From Athripsodes cinereus (lineage: Eukaryota; Arthropoda; Insecta; Trichoptera; Leptoceridae): DNA of 64,000 nucleotides. Of this stretch, positions 12,551 through 22,057 are shown in pieces (the stretch's first letter is position 1; each line of letters begins with the position of its first letter). The notes below the pieces were generated by a model, which was not told where the DNA came from, made no database searches, and saw only the letters and a list, made by a program, of their open reading frames with translations. Location of the stretch: positions 6,014,001 through 6,078,000 of the forward strand of contig OX388314.1 of assembly GCA_947579605.1 (NCBI GenBank), given 5' to 3'. Both the position numbers and the translations under genes were made by a program.

Positions 12551-14316
12551 TATATGACCTCATACAATGGTTCATTGTAAAAATACATTGATAAACATTT
12601 TCTGTCGCGATTTGTCTAAATTTATTAAAGAAACAAAAGACAAATAAAGTATTTGTTATGTTGATTTGTAAATTCCCATTGACTAGTATGGTATTTATGT
12701 TGCAATGTTTTTTATACGACATAAATACCATGAATTTGTATTCAATAATTTTTCCTCAGATGTTTTTAAAAACGTCAATTTATTTATAGATAGATGTCGG
12801 TTCCTCATTTTTAATAAAAAAGATTTGAATAAACCACATGTTCTCGTAGGGGACAGTCCAGTTAGTATATAATTCTAAAGTAAAAAGTGAAGCATTTGTG
12901 TTAAATATTTATTATTGTAGTGAAAGTAATACATTGCAAGGAACAATGAGCATGATTGTTTATAATTCTAATGACAACATGTTATGCGATCTGTAAGAAA
13001 ACTTTTAGTATTTAGTAAAATATTTGAGGTGGTCATTAACTTGACAGTAGAGTATCGGATTTTCAATGGCTTGAATCTTCCTGCTACTTACCAATTTTAC
13101 ATTCACACCATAAGCCAATTGCTTACTGTGGTGTATTTGGGCTTATTTAGACCCAGATTAATCTTTAAAAAGATAAAGTGTGTCACAAAAAAGTGAATAA
13201 TTTTAGGTATAGTTGTATTGAGGATACATTTAAAAAGTAATAATTATGAAAGAAAATCTTTCATTTCTAATCTCGGCCTAATTATTATGAGAATATGTTT
13301 GTAATGGAGGGGTGCTGTGCTATTTTATTATATCATCACCATTGAGCGTTCAAAGTTGGTGGTGTAATATTTGCAAAATTTTGACAGGCTCGACAACATA
13401 CAGTCATTCATTGCGACATTAAAACATTTTTTTGATCTATTTATTATTATCGTATATTATAAATATAAAATTTTATAATTTTATGCAAAATTTGTTTAAA
13501 CATTTTTAATATCATGATAAACAGTTGAAATTGAGCATGTCAAAATTTGAACAACATCACATTGTCCGCTTGGATGATTGTACGGTGACTTATGCAGTGA
13601 TATGCTAAGTTATTATATTTAGGTATTATCAAATAAAAATATTTATTATTCAATAGGCAGTCTTCTCTGGCTTCATAATCTCTTTTCAAAATATGACAGT
13701 AGTGTATAGATTTTTACAAGACTGATAAGGTAAAAAGTTTTTTTTTAATTCTGACAGAAACTGTTAAATTTGAGAATAATATTATTTATTTGTCCATTGA
13801 TAACATTGCTATAATTTGGAGCAGCAATAGTATTACATCTGATTGTAAAACAACCTTAAATATTCTGCACAAAATGTATGAAATAATTACATTAACTTTA
13901 GAAATATTAACTATGTAACAGTTGCGAGTAATTTTTTTATAATATAAAGTATTCATATTATGCATGATCTGTTATTTAACTTTTAAAACCTGCCCCTTCT
14001 GTTTTCGTCCCTTCATTAATATACTTAACACACCAGACTTGTATTGATTCACCCGTAGATGACAAAGGTTTGCCGAAATTGATAGCATTTTTAAAAGTCA
14101 ATACGTAGTTTAAATGTATGAAATAGCATTGTTTATACATTCACACATTAAAATATTCAATTATTACTCTTGTACAACTTTGTTTATTGTATAGAGAGAA
14201 AATATATTGCCATGTGATTATTATGAATTGTTGTAGTTGTTGTTTTTAATCAATATACAGTAAAGAATAAATAAATAAAAAATAAAATAAAATGAACTTC
14301 TTATTTCACTCTAGAG

Positions 14317-14532
14317 CAGTATTTCCCAAAGTATGGATCACGACCCACCGGTGGGTAGCGATCGAATATTGAGTGGGCCCTGACCATTAAGTAGTTCCAT
14401 GACTCGCTACTAGAGAATCTGAGAATTACCAATATTTATGACCTCTTTTCTGTAAGACAGCTAAAAGGTGGGTCCCAAGATTGGAAATTTTTGTTAGATG
14501 GGTCGGAGCCCAGTCAACTTTGGGAATCACTG
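14317..14532 (+). mobile_element. hAT-type MITE, copy 1, with intact 8-bp target duplication
   Basis: 216-bp non-autonomous element. The left end is CAGTATTTCCCAAAGTATGG and the right end is CAACTTTGGGAATCACTG, giving inverted ends. It is flanked on both sides by the identical 8-mer CTCTAGAG (14309-14316 and 14533-14540), the duplication length of hAT transposons. Two more copies sit in Nup160 introns. Confidence 0.9.
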
Positions 14533-15080
14533 CTCTAGAGTATTTTTTTGATAAATTTCTTAATCTTTTTCACATTTTAACAAAAGTTTGTTTTTTTTTT
14601 AACAATTTTTAAAATTATTTTCAGAGGTTTAACATATTTAAATGTTTCACTCTAAAGCATTTAGTATTTTTATTATTCAAATTCAAAAGCAGTAAAAATC
14701 AATCATGATCCTAGTGTTTCAAATTTCAGTACATTTTTTTACTCTGTAATTTTGTTTCTGCGAGCCCAGAGTTAGGGAAGACTGTATTGTGTATGTGAAA
14801 TAATTTAATTTAATTATTATATGTATCTGTAATTATTAGACTTTACTGTGCCAGTATGTTTTTTTTGTTTATGTTTTGTGGTACCTACCTACTACATATT
14901 ATTCCAGTTTGATTTGTTTGGTTATCTTACATTGTGATGTGTTTTGTTAATGTGATTTTTCAATAAAATGGTTTATATTATAATATTTGTTTCAAATTGA
15001 TATCCTTTCTATCTTACGTTTTGTTTTATCCTTATTTAAGAGGTGAATATTCTGCTAAATAAAATTCCATCTGTCTACAC

Positions 15081-15266
15081 CAGTGGTCGGTGAGTTTTTA
15101 CCCCAAAAAAATTGACGTCGATAGTCAATATTACCCTAACTTTTCAATGTTTTGTAAAAATACTAACACGTTTATAAAATAGTAAATAAGAAAAATTTCA
15201 TTATTACCCTCAAAAATTCCATTTTTACCCCATTTGACGTAATTTATCTCAGTTCCCCGACCGCTG
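15081..15266 (+). mobile_element. Second hAT-like MITE family
   Basis: The element begins CAGTGGTCGGTGAG and ends TTCCCCGACCGCTG, imperfect inverted ends. Inside are repeated ACCCC- and TTACCC-type blocks and no coding frame. The flanking 8-mers GTCTACAC and ACTTACAC agree at only the last five positions, so the target duplication is decayed. Confidence 0.7.
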
Positions 15267-16379
15267 ACTTACACCATCGTAGTATTTCTACAAAAGTGGT
15301 GCAGTCAATAGACTTGCTGCACGCAATGAAGTACAGATCATCCTTTTTGTTAAGACATTTATGACACATTCATCTATATAATAGATGAAGAAGTTTTTAT
15401 CAGAATATTCAAAAAACAGTTTTTGGTGATTCTGGGTCCTTTCAATCCTAAAATCCAGCCCCAAACACCTGTCTTGTAAGCAATATGTTTGTGTTTTTAA
15501 ATTGAAAAGGGTTTCAGTAGTGCAATTTGACCCCAGAATCTCTCGAGTAAGGGGCCAAGACTAATGCTAGGAGTCTTATTTATACTAAATATTGAGTTTT
15601 TGATTAAGCATTATCTACTTATTACATGTTGCTGTATATTTTTCTGACCATAAACAATATTACTTCTATTTAGTTGATATTGTACATCTGATTTAGTAAT
15701 TATCACCCGTGCGACATTCATTATATACGTTGTAGTAACACACGGGTGTCAGATATGTTATTAGATAACCAATTTGTTTGTTGTTATCACTCATTATCTT
15801 TGTAAACATATTATATCTTCAATCTCTCTACCTACCTACCTACTACTTGTAATTGTGTAATACTTAATTAACTTATATAACGTAGAGCATTTTTTTTATC
15901 TCTCTATTAATATTTTGTATATACAATTACTTTAATTATTTGTCAATTTATTGTATTTACAGCTGTCGCTTGTTATCAAGTGAAAGAAATGTGTCATTTG
16001 TTTATCTCTAATATGACAATAAAGATTGAGAGAATATGTAAATTATTCTGGTTGGGTCATGTTGTTACAATATTTAATGATAGTTGGTCAAAAAGAGCAC
16101 TGTTCTTTTATTCATAAGGTTTTCCATGACTCCCTTTCACAGTATACCATTACTACCATGGCAATGTCATCATAATAAGAAGTGGCTTAATTTGCGCAAA
16201 AACGTACTGAATGGAGGAGGGTAGTTTCTAAAACTCATCTTATTTATTTATTTAATTCTTACACATCATCATTAACATAACAAAATCCACAAAGCAATTT
16301 ACATTAAAAAATGTGATGATATGCAGAAATTATCACTATATTAGCAATTTCTTCCATCTAATCTAGTAGTGTATTAGAA

Positions 16380-16690
16380 ATGTGGGCTTCCCAATGAGCC
16401 ACTGTAGACTCAAAGAGCACTTAAAGAAGACGGTGCCTGCAGATTTTGCGAGAAGGAAGCCGAGACTCTTCGGCACCTCTGAACAGACTGTAATGTAAAA
16501 ATCAGGACCCTGGGCAACCATTAGGTAGAAGTGGAATCTCTTTACGCTATATATCGCCTCAAGATTTTATAATTCATAAGATGTCTGGAACTTGAGGGCT
16601 CGCTTTAACTGACAACACCAGAAAAGCTAAGTAGAGGGAGTACAATAGATCTTATAGGTTGCAGATCACAATGTACTCTATTTTAGTCTT
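16380..16690 (+). pseudogene. Non-LTR retrotransposon C-terminal relic
   Basis: A short read-through frame gives GACRFCEKEAETLRHL followed by a stop and DCNVKIRTLG. This resembles the C-terminal Cys-rich region (CxxC...H...C) of Jockey/R1-group reverse transcriptase proteins. It is broken and short, and family placement is tentative. Confidence 0.5.
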
Positions 16691-17269
16691 GAAAATAGAC
16701 AGTGACAGACACAAGTCTCAAGACTTGATCAACAGTTCAACATTTTTTTATGGAATAAGATCAACTAGGAGGTATATTAAGATGATATTTCCATGTAAGT
16801 ATTTTGAACTATGATACAATATTTTTATGTAAATATATTGTAATTTAAAATTATTTAATAATACGTCAATAGAATAGAGGTATAAGGAAAAAAATAGTGT
16901 ATGCATACATTATTCTTATTAGTCTTACTTCTATACTTAGAATAAATTCATTAATCTGCATAGCATAGATTGTATCATATATTATATAATATTACACTGA
17001 ACTTTTATCAGTTCCCTTGAGGCAACTAGAGGAATCATAAAATGGGATAAAAGGAATCATCCTTCATTATCATAATCAACATTGTTTTATTAAGGCTAAG
17101 AAGAAGACTGTTCTTTTGAATAACGACACTAGAATATAGGGAATATTGTATGAAAAGGTGACACTAGTCGTGAGGGTATAGATAGAATATAGTTGATCAA
17201 TGTATGTATGTAAAGATATGTAAAAAATGTTTAGTAAGATACTGAATAAAAATAAAATAAATTAACCCA

Positions 17270-17745
17270 TATAAACAGAATTTTCGAGTGTCCTGTAAGA
17301 GGCAGATATTTGTACAACATTATATTTTAACATTTTTAATTCAATAATAACAAGTTGTTGATCCACTGACTACTCCGCTTGTGGCAGATGCTGTGGTGGG
17401 ATAGATGGATGGAACTTTATTTTGCTTTGTTGAAATTATCATGCAAGACTTAGAAAAGACAACGTCACCATATTTGGTAGAGCCTTCAGCATGTCTCCTA
17501 GTAGATTAATTGGACAAAGCACACCTCGCGAAAAGGATGGGTTGCGGGTCCATGTTCTGTCTAGCACACTACTAAATAAGGTGACATTGTTTTTTCTAAG
17601 CCTTATATGATGATTTCATATGTGAACTCATACAAATTGGTAAACATAACATGGATTATAATTAATTTTACTGTTTCTCTATTAGCTACTTAGTGCATTG
17701 GCTACCCCACTTGTAGATGATGCTCTGGTGGTATAGATACATCTG
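17270..17745 (+). repeat. Two family A fragments flanking a decayed foldback element
   Basis: A family A copy lies at about 17270-17405 (ends GTGGTGGGATAGATGG) and a 3' fragment at 17695-17745 (GGCTACCCCACTTGTAG, ends GGTGGTATAGAT). Between them, at about 17425-17635, is a decayed relative of the 12239-12550 foldback element. It retains TTAATTGGACAAAGCAC and right-end TAAGCCTTATATGATG blocks. Confidence 0.6.
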
Positions 17746-18303
17746 AATATCTATTATTATACCAGTGAAAAAGTCATTACACAAGGTAGTCATAAGTCAG
17801 TAGACAAAAAATGGTAAAATAAAGTTCCCTTTCGAAATGCAGTACTAAATAAGTAATTACTTGCATTCTTATTGTTACAATTTTTAATTGTCAGCAATGA
17901 CCATTCACTATTATTAATAATAATTAAACAAATAATAGATAATATTCAAGTATTTGATTTCCAATATTTAAGGTACATATTGATTATTCATTAAAGAAAA
18001 TTGTCTCTAGGTGCAAGCAGTAATATAGTTTTAGTTCATTTCAATATTCCTCATTGAATACTATAATAATTATATTTAAAATATTTGTTTTAAAATGTTT
18101 TTGAATTATTCTTCAACGTGTTTATTATAGTAAACAAAGTGTTGACCTGTGATAAGATATTAAGAAGCGACTGAGAACTATTCCAAAACAAATTGAGACA
18201 CTATCAACATAATAACTCATGGACAGCGACAACAAATTATGATATTGGGAATATAGTGTATACGACCATTACTTCAATCTCTCGGATCCCATTCAGTATT
18301 AAA

Positions 18304-19689
18304 ATGAGTATCAGTAAGTCAACAAATCAATTGAAACATATTATCGATAGTCAAAAAAGTCATAAATTGAATAATAACGTGCTTAAGCAATACATTATAT
18401 GGCAGCCCAATTATCCGCAAGGTCTGTAAATAATTATTTAAACATTTTGAAGTGTGATTTAAGGTTAAAAACTTGTTTTTTCTTTAATTCAATGTGGAGT
18501 TTCACTTCTTGTTGTGTACTGATATAGTGAATAATTAGTGGCGTTTAAATTTGATACATTATCCAATATCTTTCTATTGATTTAAATAGTAATATGTATT
18601 ATGTAAATTTTATGAGGGATCAGCAACCTTACACATTAGTGTACTTGTAAATTCACAACAAAAACATGATTTTGTTTGTTTGATATTATAAAAATATTAG
18701 GTACTAGTGGTCCGCCCCGGCTTCGCACAGGTAAATAGGTATTTAAAAAAATAATTTTCACACAGATGTTAAAAAATCTTTTTTTTTTATTTCTAATATT
18801 TGTAAAAATATCAAAGTCGTAGCACATTATTTTATTCTATCATCAATAGTTTTAGCAGCGCAAGCGATGTAAAGAATATTTTAAGTAATTTTTTTACGCC
18901 TTGGCTTACATTGTTGGGAGTTTTAGTATGGATCTTTAATTTTTTTGAAAATATAATATAGCATATGTCACCCGGGGATAGTGTAGCTTCCTAACAGTGA
19001 AAGAATTTTTCAAATTGGTTTAGTAGTTTCGGAGCCTATTCAATGCAAACAATCAAATCTTTCCTCTTTAAATATTAGTATAGATCACATTTTCTTCACT
19101 GCTGGAGAGTTAAATGGGTTTACTTTTTAACTTGAAATAAGAAATGAAATAGATGAACTAATGTAAAAATTATCAAATAAAATAAAATAAATATCTATTA
19201 TTTTTGTTTTGTGTTACTGTTGAGTAAGACTAACGCACGACCGGTTTCGCGGACTCCGAGTTCGCATCATCAGGTGCTGATCTATACTATAGTCCGCGAA
19301 ACCGATTATGCGTTAGTCTTACTCAACAGTAATATAAAACAAAAATAATAATTATTTATTTTATTTTATTCGATAATTTAAAATGAAGTGTAACAAAGTT
19401 AATGCCGATACAATTAATGTAATATAAAAATATTTGTTATATGGAAAACTAAATTCATTTGCCTTTTATTACAGATATATCATTGACGCACATAAATGCA
19501 AGTTACCTTAATTTCTGTGCAGTGCTAATCATCCTCGTGATAGGAGCTGCAGCTGGAGGTCTTGTAGCTGGGCTGATCAGTAGAGATCATCCTAGAGCCT
19601 CGGTTATACTGACTGTGGGAATACTAATATTTATGGGGATATTTATGATAACATTCAACCTTTTTGATTCGGAAGATGTATATGAATGA
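18304..19689 (+). CDS. Small two-span membrane protein, unrecognised, two exons
   Basis: Exon 1 is 18304-18421 and exon 2 is 19475-19689. The donor G|GTCTGT and acceptor TTTATTACAG|AT rejoin a GAT codon, so the frame passes through the splice and ends at TGA. The product is about 110 residues: a polar, Lys/Asn/His-rich N-terminus, then two hydrophobic spans (FCAVLIILVIGAAAGGLVAG and ILTVGILIFMGIFMITFNLF) separated by a short ISRDHPRAS loop, and an acidic end (DSEDVYE). The ATG has A at -3; the frame stays open upstream to 18193, so a longer first exon is possible. AATAAA at 19714-19719 fits a 3' end. I do not recognise the family; function is unknown. The intron holds a Penelope-type inverted repeat. 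Confidence 0.6.
18700..19085 (+). repeat. Interspersed SINE-like repeat in the small-gene intron
   Basis: Begins ACTAGTGGTCCGCCCCGGCT and ends TTAAATATTAGTATAGAT, with TTAGTAGTTTCGGAGCCTAT before the end. I recall this arrangement from a common arthropod short interspersed repeat with a GTATAGAT-type tail. It has no coding frame. Confidence 0.65.
19170..19377. mobile_element. Penelope-type inverted repeat (foldback) in intron
   Basis: Two arms of roughly 90-100 bp face each other. The left arm runs from about 19172 (ATCAAATAAAATAAAATAAA) to GGTTTCGCGGACT; the right arm runs from AGTCCGCGAAACCG to ATTTTATTCGATA at about 19376. The arms share GAGTAAGACTAACGCA and its complement. The left arm on the minus strand contains a full hammerhead-ribozyme layout, and the right arm a decayed copy of it. 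This is the signature of Penelope-like element ends, here as an inverted pair. Confidence 0.7.
19235..19277 (-). ncRNA. Candidate hammerhead ribozyme 1 (Penelope-like type)
   Basis: Read on the minus strand: stem I strand GCAC (19277-19274), core CTGATGA (19273-19267), stem II GCGAACT-CGG-AGTCCGC (seven pairs with one G-T), GAAA (19248-19245), self-complementary CCGG (19244-19241), then TC completing a GTC cleavage triplet, then GTGC (19238-19235), which pairs with the first GCAC. Every conserved hammerhead part is present in the right order. Stem III is only CCGG, so activity would probably need dimer pairing, as reported for Penelope-like hammerheads. Predicted cleavage is between 19239 and 19238. 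Activity is inferred, not shown. Confidence 0.75.
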
Positions 19690-20454
19690 AAATACATTTC
19701 AAAGATATTGTAAAATAAAAACTCAAGGATATGAATCAAAACGGTTTATTTTTTGATTAGAGGTGAGTCGGTTTAAAAGGTGAAGAAGAAATGTAAAATA
19801 TTATAAATGTGATAAAGCAAAAGGACAGTGTTCTAGTATCCTGGAAATATTTAAAATAGTACAATTAGAAATTGTATGTCATGATGTTTATGAATAGTTC
19901 ATACACATTCTAGTGTAGAGTATAATAAAAAAAAAACAATAAAAGTTATTGTAAAATCAATTTTAGTCTTTTGAATTCCACTATTTTTTCAATTCTTGAT
20001 GATAGGAATATATCTCTAACAGCCTCATTCTGAGCAATAGCTTGTTTTGTGAAAATAGAGTAGGTTGGCATTGAGATATTACAACCATTATGCTTACAGT
20101 ACTCCAAATCAGGATCACGTACATATTTTTAGGAACATTAAATAGATTATGAATATCTGCCAAGAGGGAAAAAACTTGAAGTAATTTATATACATAGTTA
20201 TGTATTATTAATTTATATCGGGGTTTTTAATACCACGGACAGAATTTGAAGGACATCTGGATTCAACATCGGGACAAAATGCCTTCTGTTCAATACACAG
20301 AATCTTGGCATCTAACCCAAGTTCTAGAGTGGAAAATATTAAGTTTCGAAAATAAGTGTCTTGAAGGATTTTGGATGTTAGATAACGTAAGTACCTATGC
20401 CACAAATGATACTGTGCACCAGTGCAGATTAATAGTCAGTGTAATACAGTAGAG

Positions 20455-20645
20455 GCGATGGTCCTGGTTGGGTCGTGTTGTGTGAATGTCCAGTGATATC
20501 TCTCTTTCACAATGCACCGTTCCTATATCAACAAAATTAGAGCATTACAACTGTGGGAAGATACAACTCAATTGACGCAGAGATGCCCTGAATTGAGGAG
20601 TCGAGTTTCTGCTCTGTGCTCCCATGAAGAGTGCTAAAGGGCGAG
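20455..20645 (+). repeat. Interspersed repeat family B (SINE-like)
   Basis: Shares ordered blocks with 61590-61862: CCCTCTTTCACAATRCACYG (TCTCTTTCACAATGCACCGT here), GAGTCGAGTTTCTGCTCTGT and GCTCCCATGAAGAGTGCT, ending in GATGAT. Shorter pieces lie at about 7840-7875, 16130-16240 and 36360-36430. No tRNA head is visible. Confidence 0.6.
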
Positions 20646-21228
20646 CTGATGATATAGTTATAATTCAAAGTTAAGATTTTTGACACTAGTTTTGTTGCAG
20701 ATGTCTACTTATTTTAAAACTATTTTTGTTTGCAATTTTATTTTAATGAAAAGAAATGTAATTAATTTTAAATATTTTGTTAGTGTTCTTGTCTGTATAA
20801 TATGTATGTATGTAGAATTTCTTTTTGAACAGCGAATGACGCAAAGATGAAATCTCTCAAGCCATTTGGAATAGTTTATTAAATAAACAAATACGAAAAT
20901 ACAATAAAGTCAATTTATCAATTTATCTATCAATTTTGATCAAAATCATTAAAAATAATGGAAACATTAATATGTATACACATTTATCTTAAACACGAAT
21001 AATAAAAAAAAAACTTATAATGAAAATAATTCAACATTTTATTAACAAATAAAAAACTTAATTCACTAACAATACAGATTCATACATAATATAATAAGCT
21101 TATGAATAATTAATACAATCAAGTACAAAGGTGTTAAAATTTTGTATTTAATAAATTGAATACATATCCATTATAGTTAACATGAATCAATAAACATTAA
21201 ACATACATCTGAACATTTTGGGATAACA

Positions 21229-21275
21229 TTTGCCTGATGATGAAAACAGAAGCATTCAAAAGTCGGCTCACAAAT
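21229..21275 (+). ncRNA. Decayed hammerhead / Penelope-like end, copy 3
   Basis: On the plus strand TTTGC-CTGATGA-TGAAAACAGAAGC, then CAAAAGTCGGCTCACAAA. It lines up part by part with the intact copy at 60534-60581, but GAAA has become AAAA, GCCGGC has become GTCGGC, and stem I has lost a pair (GCAAA to ACAAA). It is expected to be inactive. Confidence 0.55.
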
Positions 21276-21520
21276 TAATAAAGTCACCAGTGGAATTACT
21301 AAATAATTTGTTTCTTTTTAATTTCTTATTACCAAAATCATTTCATTAATTTGATTGAAATGTGATTGTTAACTAATCAAATGCATATATTGAATTTAGT
21401 TTCCTTGTAAATCAGCCAGTCTCCAATAATAGACAATATGCTCATGTTTATCACAATTCAAAGCGTAAGACTTTAATATCAGGCTATCAACTACTTTGTT
21501 TATTTTCAGTATACAACTTA

Positions 21521-21748
21521 TTGTCGTCGGTTCTATAAAACCTCTTATGTGCTCCAAATCAAATTTTACAGGAGACACAAAAAACTGTTTAAAAGTCTAC
21601 AGATCAACAAATGTAAAATTTTTACTTGAATTTGATAACAAATTTGATTACATTTGTTGATCTGTGGACTTTTAAACAGTATTTTGTGTCTCCTGTAAAA
21701 TTTGGTTTGGAGCACATAAGAGGTTTCATAGAACCGATGATGTTATGT
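21521..21748. repeat. Inverted repeat with exon-like arms
   Basis: Arms at about 21521-21619 and 21645-21748 pair almost throughout (AGAGACACAAA-type blocks, TGGAGCACATAAGAGGTTT), with a short AT-rich loop. Each arm, read outward from the loop, has an acceptor-like TTTTAAACAG followed by an open frame reading SPVKF-LEHIRGFIEP. The left arm (minus strand) continues open to a stop at 21396 (61 codons, ending YYWRLADLQGN). The right arm meets a GTAAGT donor at 21746. The protein is not recognised. It could be an inverted duplication of an exon or a hairpin RNA source. Confidence 0.55.
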
Positions 21749-22057
21749 AAGTAAGAAAACAATTAATTTTTGACTAATAATTCTTCACATAATATTTGAA
21801 GCTGTGGAGGAAGGCCGATGGGCCATTCTAGAAGCTGGCAAGAACAAGTGTCAAACATATGTGCTGAACGGTTTGGTTTAGAATGGTTACAGACGTGGAA
21901 GCCGTGCCATGGATTCCCAACACGACTAAGATAAAGGGAAAAAATTGCATGTATTAGAAATGGTAAAGATAGGAGAAGAAAGAGATTCTTCTTTAAAATT
22001 TAATTTAAATAGGTACTAAAAATTCATTCTAGTATTTCCAATAAATATTCTTCATCA

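Larger units (their letters stand above)
9907..18303. other. Intergenic AT-rich region with repeats, no protein gene seen
   Basis: No coding exon could be supported on either strand. Recognised contents: a family A copy (minus, 11690-11785), a foldback element with a tRNA-like core (12239-12550) and its decayed relative (about 17425-17635), two hAT-type MITEs (14317-14532, 15081-15266), a poly(AAAT)-tailed retroelement end (about 14215-14290), a SINE-like piece (about 16040-16240), a LINE relic (about 16380-16690), and family A copies at 17270-17405 and 17695-17745. A late AATAAA at about 14961 could end a very long 3' UTR, but this is not shown. Confidence 0.6.
19690..22057. other. Spacer between small membrane gene and Nup160 3' end
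   Basis: No coding gene is supported. It contains a SINE-like piece (about 20455-20645), a decayed Penelope/hammerhead copy (21229-21275) and an inverted repeat with exon-like arms (21521-21748). Minus-strand AATAAA signals at 21503-21498 and 21043-21038 are candidate Nup160 3' ends. Confidence 0.55.

Noticed and set aside
12984..13196. 70-codon plus-strand open frame
   Set aside because: No homology, no splice context and low-complexity AT-rich composition.
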